A stretch of 64,000 nucleotides of DNA from positions 186,001-250,000 of the forward strand of contig CAVVYM010000001.1 of NCBI GenBank assembly GCA_963752505.1, read 5' to 3'. A program made the position numbers and the translations under genes. Shown in pieces: positions 1 through 8,074 of the stretch. This DNA comes from JACJWR01 sp963752505 (GTDB lineage Bacteria; Actinomycetota; Actinomycetes; S36-B12; UBA10799). The number at the start of each line of letters is the position of its first letter. The first letter of the stretch is position 1. The notes beneath the pieces were generated by a model that did no database searches, was not told the DNA's origin, and saw nothing but the letters and a program-made list of their open reading frames with translations.

Positions 1-83
1 CCGTTCGCCGATCGCTCCCGGAATTCCGGCAGCACGTATCGCGACTGTGGCAGTTCGATCCGACCGGTCGCCCGCGCGCCCAT
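1..83 (-). CDS. clpP2: ATP-dependent Clp protease proteolytic subunit ClpP2, N-terminal fragment
   Basis: Only the first 27 or so codons lie in the window and the gene runs off the left edge. The ATG at 83-81 is followed by a stretch reading SRYVLPEFRERSAN, which matches the usual ClpP2 N-terminus with its RYxLPxFxER signature. It starts 11 bp after the clpP1 stop, so the two are very likely co-transcribed, as expected for the mixed ClpP1P2 tetradecamer of Actinobacteria. The identity rests on a short sequence plus the clpP1 neighbour. Confidence 0.8.
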   Translation of the reverse strand, partial: MGARATGRIELPQSRYVLPEFRERSAN

Positions 84-94
84 TGGTGACAGGT

Positions 95-739
95 TCACTT
101 GACGGTCCCTCCGCTTCCGGTGACGTCGGTCGCACTGCGCACGACCTGGTCGATGAAGCCGTACTCAAGCGCCTCATCGGCGGTGAACCAGCGATCGCGG
201 TCCGAGTCGCGTTCGACCTGCTCGAGCGACTGCCCGGTCTGCTCGGAGATCAACTGTGCCATCTGCTTCTTGATGTGCAGCATCTGTTCGGCTTGGATCT
301 TGATGTCGCTGGCCGTTCCACCGATGCCACCGGAGGGCTGGTGCATCATGATGCGCGCATGCGGCAGCGCGTAGCGTTTGCCCGGCGCGCCCGCGCTGAG
401 CAGGAACTGCCCCATCGAAGCCGCCAGTCCCATGGCTACGGTCGCCACGTCGTTGTTCACGTACTGCATCGTGTCGTAGATCGCCATACCGGCAGTTACC
501 GAACCACCGGGCGAGTTGATGTAGAGGAAGATGTCCGCATCGGGATCCTCAGCAGCCAGCAGCAGGATCTGGGCACACAGCAGGTTTGCCACGGAATCCT
601 CGACCTGGGATCCGAGGAAGACGATCCGCTCGCGCAGCAGCCGCTGGTAGACCGAGTCGTCGTAGCCAGCCATGGGAGATGCTGGGGTTCCTCGCAAATC
701 TGGGACTGCGAGGCCCGGACTGTTCGTGGTGGCCAACAC
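95..739 (-). CDS. clpP1: ATP-dependent Clp protease proteolytic subunit ClpP1
   Basis: This is a serine peptidase subunit of the cytoplasmic Clp protease, 214 residues and of normal length. The catalytic triad is visible: Ser108 in GLAASMGQ, His133 in MMHQPSGG and Asp182 in the SDRDRWF segment. The start is a GTG at 739, preceded by GAAAGGG at a workable distance; an internal Met23 would shorten only the propeptide-like extension. It is followed after 11 bp by clpP2, so the pair forms the two-ring protease that works with ClpX or ClpC. A hairpin at 816-851 separates it from tig upstream. A box reading TAGGGT on the minus strand near 787-793 could be its -10 element. Confidence 0.95.
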   Translation of the reverse strand: MLATTNSPGLAVPDLRGTPASPMAGYDDSVYQRLLRERIVFLGSQVEDSVANLLCAQILLLAAEDPDADIFLYINSPGGSVTAGMAIYDTMQYVNNDVATVAMGLAASMGQFLLSAGAPGKRYALPHARIMMHQPSGGIGGTASDIKIQAEQMLHIKKQMAQLISEQTGQSLEQVERDSDRDRWFTADEALEYGFIDQVVRSATDVTGSGGTVK

Positions 740-815
740 ACACGCCCTTTCAGTTCGAGTCGGTTGATTCTTTGGTGGTTGCGATGACCCTAACCCGGTG
801 ATGCGTGGTTCCGTT

Positions 816-851
816 CCCCTGCACCGTCAGTGTTCGCTGACGGCGCAGGGG
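816..851 (-). terminator. Hairpin terminator downstream of tig
   Basis: The arms CCCCTGC-a-CCGTCAG and CTGACGG-c-GCAGGGG give a 15-step stem with one mismatch and a 6-nt loop. It lies 12 bp after the tig stop, between tig and clpP1. There is no clear U tract, which is common in GC-rich Actinobacteria. Confidence 0.6.
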
Positions 852-863
852 CGCTGCGGCGAC

Positions 864-2261
864 CTAGTCGTCTTTGCCCTCGGCGGACTCGCTGGCGATC
901 TCGTCGGCTTCCGCCTCGTCCGCTTCGCTCGTCCGCTTCGCCTCGTCCGCTTCAGCCTCGTCGATCTCGAGCTCCTCGTCCTCCTCGACGACCTCGTCGA
1001 GGGCGGTGAGGTCCACCGGACGGCCGGAGGCATCGGTGATGACGGCCTGCTCCAGCACCACGGACAGGGCCTTGGCGCGCCGGACGTCGCCCAGCGCGTT
1101 GCTCAGTTGATCGGCCTGCACGAGCGCCTGCACGAACTGATCCGGGGTCATCTCGTAGCGCGGTGCCTGCTGCACGATCCATTGCGTGACATCGTCCTGC
1201 GACACCTCGACCTCGAGCTGGTCGGCAAGCGTGTCGAGCAGGAACTGGCTGCGCAGGCCCTCAAGGGTCTGCGCCACGAACTCCTCGCGGTGGGCGTCGT
1301 CGCCGTGACCGTCGGCGAAATGCTGCTCAACCATTTGGTCCAGCAAACTCTCGGGGACCGGGATCTCGGTGTTCTCCAGGAGGAACTCGTTGATCTTGTC
1401 GCGCGCTTCGATGCCCTGCTCCACCAGCTTGACCCGAGCCAAACGGGTCTTGAGGTCGTCGCGCAGTTCCTCGATCGTGTCGAACTCACTCGCGAGTTGG
1501 GCGAAGTCGTCATCGGCCTCGGGCAGTTCGCGCTCCCGCACGCCCTTGACCGTGACCTTGAGCAGGATTTCCTTGCCCGCGTGGTCACCTTCGTCCGGGG
1601 TGTGGGTGAACTCGACCGTGTCGTCCTCGGTGGCACCGACGATGGCATCGTCGAATCCGGGGATCATCTTGCCGGTACCGACCTCGAAGGTCATGCCGGC
1701 GCTTGTGTATTCGTCGAGTTCGTCGCCCTCGTGCTCACCCACCACGTCGACCACGACCAGGTCGCCGTCGGCAACGGCACGCTCCACCGGAGTGACGGTG
1801 GCGAACCGACCGCGCAACTCGTCGAGTTGCGCAGCGACGCTCTCATCGTCCACTTCGTTGTCCGAGACCTCGATCGCCAATTCGGAGAAGTCGGGCAGTT
1901 CGAGCTCGGGGCGGATGTCCACCTCAGCAACGAACTCCACTGCGTCGTCCTCGCCGAGCCCGGCAAGATCCTGGTCGATCACGATGTTGGGCTGGCCCAG
2001 GGCGGCCACCTCATGTTCGGCGATGGCCTGCTCGTAGGCGGCAGGCACGGCCTCCTCAAGGGCCTCCTGCAGCACGACCGAACGCCCGAAACGCTGTTCG
2101 ATGATGCGGGCGGGCACCTTGCCGCGGCGGAAGCCGGGCACGTTCACCTGGGAGGCGATCTTCTTGAAGGCGTTGTCCAGCGCAGGTTGCAGATCCTCGG
2201 GCGGCATCTCGACCACGATCCGGACGCGGGTGGGGGAAAGACTCTCCAACGTGCTCTTCAC
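864..2261 (-). CDS. tig: Trigger factor, ribosome-associated chaperone / peptidyl-prolyl isomerase
   Basis: Trigger factor binds the ribosome tunnel exit and shields nascent chains. The N-terminal ribosome-binding domain carries the signature loop GFRRGKVP near residue 45. A central FKBP-type PPIase domain and a helical C-terminal domain follow. The last 50 or so residues are a very acidic Glu/Asp/Ala tail, common in actinobacterial homologues. The GTG at 2261 (KSTLESLSPTRV) is chosen because homology begins there and a GGAG lies about 11 nt upstream; a longer open frame runs into the tRNA-Pro gene and is unlikely to be used. The predicted length is 465 residues. The gene lies next to clpP1P2, as in mycobacteria. 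Confidence 0.95.
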   Translation of the reverse strand: MKSTLESLSPTRVRIVVEMPPEDLQPALDNAFKKIASQVNVPGFRRGKVPARIIEQRFGRSVVLQEALEEAVPAAYEQAIAEHEVAALGQPNIVIDQDLAGLGEDDAVEFVAEVDIRPELELPDFSELAIEVSDNEVDDESVAAQLDELRGRFATVTPVERAVADGDLVVVDVVGEHEGDELDEYTSAGMTFEVGTGKMIPGFDDAIVGATEDDTVEFTHTPDEGDHAGKEILLKVTVKGVRERELPEADDDFAQLASEFDTIEELRDDLKTRLARVKLVEQGIEARDKINEFLLENTEIPVPESLLDQMVEQHFADGHGDDAHREEFVAQTLEGLRSQFLLDTLADQLEVEVSQDDVTQWIVQQAPRYEMTPDQFVQALVQADQLSNALGDVRRAKALSVVLEQAVITDASGRPVDLTALDEVVEEDEELEIDEAEADEAKRTSEADEAEADEIASESAEGKDD

Positions 2262-2302
2262 GGTATGTGCCAACTCCAGGTAGGGATCGGTGGACCAACG
2301 TG

Positions 2303-2375
2303 TCGGGGCGGGGAGACTCGAACTCCCGATCTCCTGCACCCAAAGCAGGCGCGCTAGCCACTACGCTACGCCCCG
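2303..2375 (-). tRNA. tRNA-Pro(TGG)
   Basis: A full cloverleaf can be drawn: acceptor stem CGGGGCG/CGCCCCG, anticodon stem CCTGC/GCAGG with loop TTTGGGT (anticodon TGG), and T arm GGGAG-TTCGAGT-CTCCC. The discriminator base is A and the CCA is not encoded. It lies 41 bp upstream of the trigger factor start on the same strand. Confidence 0.95.
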
Positions 2376-2517
2376 TGGTGACTTTGCTCCGCCAGAGTCT
2401 ACGTGGCTCGCCGCGACAACCGCCGGTGGGTAGCGCCACGATGAATCCGACCATGTTTCGAGCACCACCCGCCCAGCCGCACAGGTGGCTGGCGGACCAC
2501 GACGAAAGGGACTCACA

Positions 2518-2991
2518 ATGGCCAACGACCCCGCAGCGATGCTGCAGCAACTTCTCGGTTCGGCGGGCAGCGCGCTCGACCCGAGCAAGCTCCAGGGCAT
2601 GCTGCAGCCCATGGTCGACTTGATCCAGCAGAATGGTGGACTGCAGGATCTGCTGGGCAAGCTGCAGGCGAACGGCTTGGGCGAGCAGGTCCAATCCTGG
2701 GTGGGTCAGGGCGCGAACCTGGCGGCGGACCCAAGCCAGATCGCCCAGGCCCTCGGCCCGGAGCAACTCAAGGCATCCGCCGAGAAGGCCGGAATGTCGG
2801 CCCAGGAGTTCGCCAGCGGCCTTGCCCAAACGCTGCCCGGAATAGTCGACAAGTTGTCGCCCTCCGGCCAACTCCCCGGTGCGGGAAACATCGGTGAAGT
2901 ACTCAGCAAGATCCCCGGTGGAGAGCAACTCTCCGGTCTGCTCGGCGGCCTGCTCGGCGGCGGATCGACGGGTTCCACGCCCAGCGCCTAA
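2518..2991 (+). CDS. YidB-like (DUF937 family) protein
   Basis: The product has 157 residues and resembles the DUF937/YidB family: Met/Gln/Gly/Leu-rich, with repeated amphipathic segments (LGKLQANGLGEQVQSWVGQG, then a helical IAQALGPEQLKA region) and a Gly-Leu-rich tail. The function of the family is not established. The start ATG at 2518 has GAAAGGG seven bases upstream. The gene stands alone between tRNA-Pro and tRNA-Gly, with a strong hairpin after it. Confidence 0.8.
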   Translation: MANDPAAMLQQLLGSAGSALDPSKLQGMLQPMVDLIQQNGGLQDLLGKLQANGLGEQVQSWVGQGANLAADPSQIAQALGPEQLKASAEKAGMSAQEFASGLAQTLPGIVDKLSPSGQLPGAGNIGEVLSKIPGGEQLSGLLGGLLGGGSTGSTPSA

Positions 2992-3020
2992 CCCACCAAG
3001 CACCACCTACTAACATGTGT

Positions 3021-3053
3021 CGCGGTGCCGCCCCGGCGAGTGGCGGCACCGCG
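3021..3053 (+). terminator. Perfect 12-bp hairpin after the YidB-like gene, abutting tRNA-Gly
   Basis: CGCGGTGCCGCC and GGCGGCACCGCG pair perfectly across a 9-nt loop. The last base of the right arm is the first base of the tRNA-Gly gene. It probably terminates the upstream transcript, but it may also influence 5' processing of the tRNA. Confidence 0.55.
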
Positions 3054-3126
3054 CGGGTGTAGCTCAATGGCAGAGCCCCAGCCTTCCAAGCTGGCCATGC
3101 GGGTTCGATTCCCGTCACCCGCTCCA
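3053..3126 (+). tRNA. tRNA-Gly(TCC)
   Basis: The acceptor stem is GCGGGTG/CACCCGC and the anticodon stem CCAGC/GCTGG, with loop CTTCCAA giving anticodon TCC. The T arm is CGGGTTCGATTCCCG-like. The 3' CCA is encoded at 3124-3126. Confidence 0.95.
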
Positions 3127-3168
3127 CTATTTGCCCAGGTCAGAGCGCTTATCACCGCTGACAGACAC

Positions 3169-4236
3169 TCAGACGTCTCTGGTGTGCTTCTGGAAGAAGG
3201 CCCAGGCGTCGGCCGTGGCGTCGAGGTCGAAGGTGCTGTAGCCCTGCAGCTGTGTCAGCTGCCCGACCACCGGCGAGTCCGGCTCGGTGAACGGTGAACT
3301 CGGCCAGGCGTGGCCACCGCCGACCACCTCCTGGAACACCATCGGCACGCCGTCGTCACAACCGGAGTAGGTCGTGGTGAAGACGTCGGTCGACGTCTGG
3401 ATCCGCTCAGGCTCGAGGTCGCAGCCCATCACCCGCGCGAACTCGGCGAACTGATCGGGGATCGGCGTGGAGAACAGCAGCTGGGCGAACGCCTCCGCTT
3501 CGAATCTCGTGCCGGCGAGGTCGCCGTCGAACGGCACGGTCGGGTCATCCGTACCGTGAATCGCCATGAACGGCACCGCCTCTGCCGGGTCGCACGACGC
3601 CGGGAAGTAGATCGCAGCGACCGACACCGCAGCGGCAAGGCGATCGGACATCTCACACACGAGCTGGCTCGCGAACAGACCCCCACCCGACATCCCGGTT
3701 GCGTACACCCGGGTCGCGTCGACGCAGTAGTCCGCGATGAGCAGATCGAGGAGTTCGTCCGTGAACTCGAAGTCGTCCTTGCCCGGGTCGTCGGTGGCCA
3801 GCGACTCCCATGCGTTGCGTCCCTGTTCGTCGGTACTCGACGGGACGGCGGTCGGATGGACGACGATGAAGCCCTCCTCCTCGGCGAGCTCCTCGTAGCC
3901 GGTGAACGCGGCCTGCTGGTCGCCGGTGGAACCGAAGCCGTGGAAGTTCATGACCAGGGGGAGCTCGGAGCCGCCGTCGTAGGTCGTCGGGACGTACACC
4001 CGAACGTCGTGCTCTGCCCCACCGGCGTCGAGAACGAACTGGCTCACTCCCGTCGGCACTGCAGGGCAGTCGACGACGGCCGGCACGTCGACCGTCGCCG
4101 GCGGCGCGGTCGAGGAGGCTGATTCAGACGCCGCTTCGTCCCCACCACCGCACGCGGCGACGACGAGCGAAGTGGCCAGAATCATGCCCGCGACCGAGAG
4201 CCTGCGCCTGCGGGGCCGGTCGTTCGAGACGTTCAT
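3169..4236 (-). CDS. Secreted lipoprotein esterase of the PHB-depolymerase / feruloyl esterase (LpqC-like) type
   Basis: The product is an alpha/beta hydrolase of 355 residues. It has a lipoprotein signal: RRRR, a hydrophobic core, then LVVAAC with the lipidated Cys at 29. The nucleophile Ser183 sits in GMSGG. An Asp in HGTDDPTVPF (230/231) and His309 in GGGHAWP complete a plausible triad. Cys pairs in the mature part suggest an exported disulfide-bonded enzyme. AAGGAG lies 6-7 nt before the ATG at 4236; a longer upstream frame has no signal-peptide logic. Related proteins hydrolyse polyesters or feruloyl esters, but the substrate here cannot be told. Confidence 0.85.
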   Translation of the reverse strand: MNVSNDRPRRRRLSVAGMILATSLVVAACGGGDEAASESASSTAPPATVDVPAVVDCPAVPTGVSQFVLDAGGAEHDVRVYVPTTYDGGSELPLVMNFHGFGSTGDQQAAFTGYEELAEEEGFIVVHPTAVPSSTDEQGRNAWESLATDDPGKDDFEFTDELLDLLIADYCVDATRVYATGMSGGGLFASQLVCEMSDRLAAAVSVAAIYFPASCDPAEAVPFMAIHGTDDPTVPFDGDLAGTRFEAEAFAQLLFSTPIPDQFAEFARVMGCDLEPERIQTSTDVFTTTYSGCDDGVPMVFQEVVGGGHAWPSSPFTEPDSPVVGQLTQLQGYSTFDLDATADAWAFFQKHTRDV

Positions 4237-4270
4237 GAGGGGCTCCTTCAGAAGTGCCGACTCGATGCGT

Positions 4271-5092
4271 CTAGAGGCCGAACTGGGCGCGAAAGCCAGC
4301 GACGAATTGCTCGTCCTGCTCGGGCGAGTAGCGACTTTCCAGCAACTGCCGCGCACCCTCGCCGGAGATGTACCGCAGTTGAGTGGTGCCGTCGGTCGCG
4401 GCGGTGTAGATCACCTCGGCGACCTCCTGCGGCTCCTGGTTGCCGCTCTGCTCGGCGTCCTCAATGGCAGCGGTGGCCATGTCGACTAGCGGCTGGTAAT
4501 CGGCGAGATCAGGTTCGTGGGTGAACACGAACGAGCGACCGGCGAAGTCGGTGTTCACGCCACCGGGCTCGACGATCTTCACTCGGATTCCGAGCGTTGA
4601 AAGTTCGAAGTGGACCGCCTCGGAGATGCCCTCCACCGCCCACTTCGAGCCGTGGTAGAGCGAACCCAGCGGGTACGCCATGCGCCCACCGACCGACGAA
4701 ATGTTGACGATCACCCCGCTGCGCTGGGCCCGCATCGTGGGCAGGACCGCACGCAGGGTTTCGACAAGGCCGAACACGTTGACGTCGAACTGGCGGCGCA
4801 GTGTCTCGATCGGTGTGGCCTCCAGCGGCCCGTAGGAGCCGTAGCCGGCGTTGTTCACGAGCACGTCGATGGTTCCGAACCGCTCCGTGGCGGCGGCGAC
4901 CGCCGCCTTGATCGACGCGCTGTCGAGCACGTCGAGTGCGGTGACGAGAACGTTGTCGAGGTCCGCGAAGTCCGTGCCATCGTCGGGATTGCGCATGGTG
5001 GCGACGACGTTCCAGCCTCGATCGGCAAACAGGGCTGCGGTTGCCTTGCCGATCCCGGAGCTCGCGCCGGTGATCAGGACTGTCTGGGGCAT
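4271..5092 (-). CDS. SDR family oxidoreductase
   Basis: This is a classical short-chain dehydrogenase/reductase of 273 residues. The nucleotide-binding TGASSGIG is at 8-15, NNAG follows the fourth strand, and the catalytic Ser132/133, Tyr146 and Lys150 (YHGSK) are present. A GGAGG lies about 6 nt before the ATG. It is followed 34 bp downstream by the esterase gene, so the two may share a transcript. The AraC-type regulator upstream on the same strand is a possible regulator. The substrate is unknown. Confidence 0.85.
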   Translation of the reverse strand: MPQTVLITGASSGIGKATAALFADRGWNVVATMRNPDDGTDFADLDNVLVTALDVLDSASIKAAVAAATERFGTIDVLVNNAGYGSYGPLEATPIETLRRQFDVNVFGLVETLRAVLPTMRAQRSGVIVNISSVGGRMAYPLGSLYHGSKWAVEGISEAVHFELSTLGIRVKIVEPGGVNTDFAGRSFVFTHEPDLADYQPLVDMATAAIEDAEQSGNQEPQEVAEVIYTAATDGTTQLRYISGEGARQLLESRYSPEQDEQFVAGFRAQFGL

Positions 5093-5272
5093 GGTGTACC
5101 TCCGTGTTGTGTTGAATGCGTCAGTGTGTGGCTCAGGATCTGGTCGGTCGCCATGAGTTCAATTGTGGGCTTCGGCTGACTGAGGTGCACTCGCCGAATG
5201 CGCCAACCTGCTTGCCGGATGCGTCAATCCGCGCCGAGATCACGCCACCGCCTCTACCGCGAAGGGTGTGGA

Positions 5273-6281
5273 CTATTCCGCGATCCGAGCTTTGGCGCGC
5301 CAGGCTTCGGGAGTGGTGCCCGTCCACCGCTGGAAGGCTCGGAAGAGCGAGTTCGGGTCGTCGAAGCCGAGGAGGAAGCCGACCTGGGTGGGGCTCAGAT
5401 CGGTGGACTCGAAGTAGTGTCGGGCCAATCGCTCCCGGGTCTGGTTGAGCACGTGGAGCCAGCTCGTTCCCTCCGATGCGAGGCGCCGCTGCAGTGTCCG
5501 GCCCCCGACTCCAAGTTCGCTCGCGACATCGCTCATCCTGCTCCGACCGCTCGGGAGGAGCTCGAATAGGGCTTGCTCGACCTCCTCGGTCGTCGAACGA
5601 CGCTCAACGGCTTCGGCCATCCGCCTCCGTAGACCGGGCTCAAAGGCCTTCCACATCTCCTCGTTGTGGGTCAGGAACGGTCGCTGCGCGTCGAAGGCGC
5701 CGAAGGCGATCGAGTACACGTCGCCACCGACTAGGGAGCATCCGAAGAACTCCTCGCATCCCGTCGAGGTCGTCCACGGACCCGGCGACCACTACCCGTT
5801 CCGGCACGATCCGGTGTCGAGTGGCGCGGCGAGCCAACGCGACGAGGAACGCCAACTGCGAGAGACCGAGCCCCCTCGCCACATCTGGCCGGTGCTTGCA
5901 TCCGTACCGAACGGTCGTCTCGTTGTGCGCAACCTCGACCTCGAGACCGAACGGACCCACATGCCGCATGTGCTCGCCGAGCCGGGTGAAGGCAGCGTTC
6001 AGGTTCGGCGAGCAGATCGCTGAGAAGTACGCAGGGTCGAACAGTTCGGCCGACAGAACGGTGCCTCCCCGGATCGCGACGGTGGGGTCGCCGGCCTCGG
6101 CTTCCACGGCATCGAACAATGCGTAGAAGTCATCGACCGATATCCAGCAACCGGCGCCTTGGAACAGACCCAATGGTTGGCCAGCACGACGTAGGACCGC
6201 CCGCTCGTCCAGTTCCAGGTCTCGGAGCACCACGCGCCACGGCTGCCCGACCCACACAGACTTCGCCTGCTGGCTACGCAC
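5273..6281 (-). pseudogene. AraC family transcriptional regulator, frameshifted
   Basis: The N-terminal 180 or so residues match the AraC-type ligand-binding domain (PF12625-like, beginning WRVVLRDLELDERAVLRRAG). The C-terminal half continues in another frame with the two helix-turn-helix motifs (MSDVASELGVGGRTLQRRLA and VGFLLGFDDPNSLFRAFQRW). The frames join if one base is removed around 5750-5760: the first frame reads LDGMR and the second resumes as EEFFGCSLVGGDVYSI. The gene is otherwise full length, about 335 codons, so either a recent inactivation or a sequence error is possible. It sits upstream of the SDR/esterase pair. Confidence 0.8.
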
Positions 6282-6304
6282 TCAACCTCCCCGCACTGCC
6301 GCCC

Positions 6305-6460
6305 TCACGACTCCGGCTTCGCCCGCCCAGGGTAGGCCGGAGATGAGGAGGCCTCTGCGTCGGCCACCAACTCTTCAGGGCGAAAGCCGAACGCCCAAGA
6401 CTTCCCGAGTCCTGCAGCGCGCCAGGCGTCGTCGTGGGAGGGGCCGCAGCTCGGCGGTGT
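6305..6460 (-). other. Coding-looking fragment, unidentified
   Basis: The minus strand carries about 50 open codons with high GC third positions ending in a TGA at 6307-6305. They include the segment WRAAGLGKSWAFGFRPEELV. There is no start codon or Shine-Dalgarno, and it directly follows the hydrolase pseudogene stop. It may be another gene remnant. No family was recognised. Confidence 0.2.
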
Positions 6461-6464
6461 TGCG

Positions 6465-7107
6465 CTAGGAATCGGCGGCGGTCCCGGTCAGGATCTGGGC
6501 CGCGTTGTTGATGAGGGTGGAGAAGTGTCCTCCCTTCTCATCAATCGCCAGGGTTGCGTGGGGCAATTGCTCGGCGAGGAACGCGCTCCAGCCCAACGCC
6601 GCCTGCCGATCTCGGCCACCGTGCCAGATTTGAGGGGGGGACGTCGTGAGGTGAACCCCACCTGCCCTCTGAAACTCTTCCTACCCCTCCTCCCCTCTCC
6701 TCCCCCCACACCCCCTTCCCTTGCGGTGCGGGCGACGACACAGTCGCCACGGATTGGACACGCCCTGGATGCGAGTGTGCGCAGGCGAGGGCATGGGGGC
6801 CTCCGCCCGAGTGACCCACGACCCGGTACCCGGTGATCCCAAGGCCATCGGTGAGGTGGCCCACGTCGTTTGCCCAGTCCAGGAAGGTTCGGCCGGCTGA
6901 GAAGGTGGACGCGCCGTATCCGGGCCGGTCGGGGCAGATCAGGCGGACGTTGGCTCGCGTGGCAGCGTCGGCCAACAGTCGACCGGCGAGGCGGGAGTCG
7001 TTGCCGCCGTGGAAGAACAGGACACTTCTGCCGTCCGGCACTCCGTACTCTGCCCAGGCCAGCGTCCGGCCGTCGGCCAAGGTCCTCGTCAGGTTTTCAG
7101 ATTGCAT
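6465..7107 (-). pseudogene. Alpha/beta hydrolase pseudogene with disrupted middle
   Basis: The 5' part encodes a normal hydrolase N-half from the ATG at 7107: an oxyanion region FFHGGNDSR, CPDRPGYGAS and the nucleophile elbow GHSGGG. After VSSPAPQGKG homology stops in a C/T-rich tract. The 3' end reappears in another frame as LPHATLAIDEKGGHFSTLIN, carrying the catalytic His, and ends with TAG at 6467-6465. The segment normally linking these parts (cap domain) is mostly gone. The gene therefore looks truly inactivated rather than misread by a single base. Confidence 0.75.
6659..6722. repeat. Polypyrimidine-rich low-complexity tract inside the hydrolase pseudogene
   Basis: The plus strand is almost entirely C and T over about 60 bases, with runs such as CCCCTCCTCCCCTCTCC and CCCCCCACACCCCC. 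No other part of the window looks like this. It marks the break point of the hydrolase gene and may be a scar of slippage or rearrangement, or a poorly resolved assembly region. Confidence 0.6.
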
Positions 7108-7200
7108 TCGTCCTTCTCGGCGTACAGTCGGCAGCGGGGTTCGCATCGTCCCGGATGCGAGGGCCAGCCTCCCACCTTTCGCAGGGCTACGGGAGATTCA

Positions 7201-7326
7201 TCACGTGGAGGGCCTGGTCCGGAGGCGGTCGAGGAGCTCCTCGTCGCCATCGGCCCAGGAACCAAGGACCTTCGTCGAGTTGTTCGGCACGATCCAGTAT
7301 TGGTGACCGGCGAGATTGCGTTGCAT
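7201..7326 (-). CDS. Possible 41-residue ORF or gene fragment
   Basis: The frame opens at ATG 7326 and closes with TGA at 7203-7201. It includes GHQYWIVPNNSTKVLGSWAD, and third positions are mostly G/C, as in coding sequence here. A GGTGGAG is too close to the ATG for normal initiation and an in-frame stop lies 9 codons upstream. It could be a real small protein or the 3' end of a decayed gene. No family was recognised. Confidence 0.25.
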   Translation of the reverse strand: MQRNLAGHQYWIVPNNSTKVLGSWADGDEELLDRLRTRPST

Positions 7327-7543
7327 GTCTCCACCGCTCGCGGGGCCGAATCAGGTGCCTACTGTGACGAAGGTGTGCACTCGCGGGAAGGGTGAGGTCC
7401 TCGGCCAGGCGACCGGTGGGCACGAATCCGTGCCCACCGAGGCGAGCGATGTACCGCCCTCCACGTCCACACCGGTCATGGGGGCGCGACTCACGGGCGG
7501 GGGGCATATCGTACCTCAGGCCCGATTCGGCGGAAATTCGTGT

Positions 7544-7549
7544 TAGCGT
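7544..7549 (+). promoter_or_regulatory. -10 box TAGCGT, leaderless-type
   Basis: The hexamer ends 7 nt before the ATG at 7557, placing the expected transcription start at the start codon. Confidence 0.4.
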
Positions 7550-7556
7550 CTGCCGC

Positions 7557-7721
7557 ATGGCGAAACAAATGTGGGGAAAGCCACAATTGCTCCGGATATC
7601 GGCGGGGCACCGGGCGGAGGGTGGAGGGGCGCCAAGCTATATCGAAATAGAGCCTGATGCGAACGACCTATGTATTTACATTCATAACCAGTGGCGGTGC
7701 GACGGACATGGTCGTGCGTAG
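7557..7721 (+). CDS. 54-residue peptide, possible RiPP-precursor-like small protein
   Basis: The N-terminal part reads MWGKPQLLRISAGHRAEGGG, recalling leader-like peptides of the W-x-KPxL-x-x-I-x-AG-x-AE type, which occur as orphan or RiPP-associated peptides in other bacteria. The C-terminal part (YIEIEPDANDLCIYIHNQWR) has two Cys and is unlike its surroundings in base use: many A/T-ending codons in a GC-rich genome, which suggests transfer. No Shine-Dalgarno is present, but a TAGCGT box 7 nt upstream fits leaderless initiation. No maturation enzyme is seen nearby. The assignment is inference from pattern only. Confidence 0.45.
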   Translation: MAKQMWGKPQLLRISAGHRAEGGGAPSYIEIEPDANDLCIYIHNQWRCDGHGRA

Positions 7722-8074
7722 GTGCTACGACCCTCGCCGGGCCCCGTTCGGTTTAGTCCCGAGTTGTCACCCACTAGGCCCAAGCTGGCCCAGCAACCGC
7801 AACCGCAGTAGCAGCCCCGCCACCGCGGGGCACCTCCCCGTCACGAGAACAGACCACCACCGTGGCCTTTGTCTGGCTGATGGTGGGTGTGCTGCTGTTC
7901 TTCTTCTCGGTCATGCGCGGCCTGGCCGACACCGGCCAGGCCAGGCCACCAACTAGAACTCACGGACTGTGCTCGCCGCGGCCGCGGTGGCCATTCTCGG
8001 TCGGTGCCGTCGGCCTCGTGCGCAGGAGCCGGACGCACCACGAGTCGGCCCGCCAGGTCACGAGCCGCCCTGGG
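7722..8074. other. Gene-free stretch with a possible membrane-segment remnant
   Basis: No complete gene is apparent. From the GTG at 7861 the plus strand reads a short hydrophobic segment (AFVWLMVGVLLFFFSVMRG) followed by unconvincing sequence, which may be a remnant of a membrane protein gene. There is no Shine-Dalgarno. Confidence 0.3.

Noticed and set aside
798..2357. A 519-codon open frame on the plus strand opposite trigger factor
   Set aside because: It is an antisense shadow created by GC-rich codon bias of tig; its product has no recognisable fold and it runs through tRNA-Pro.
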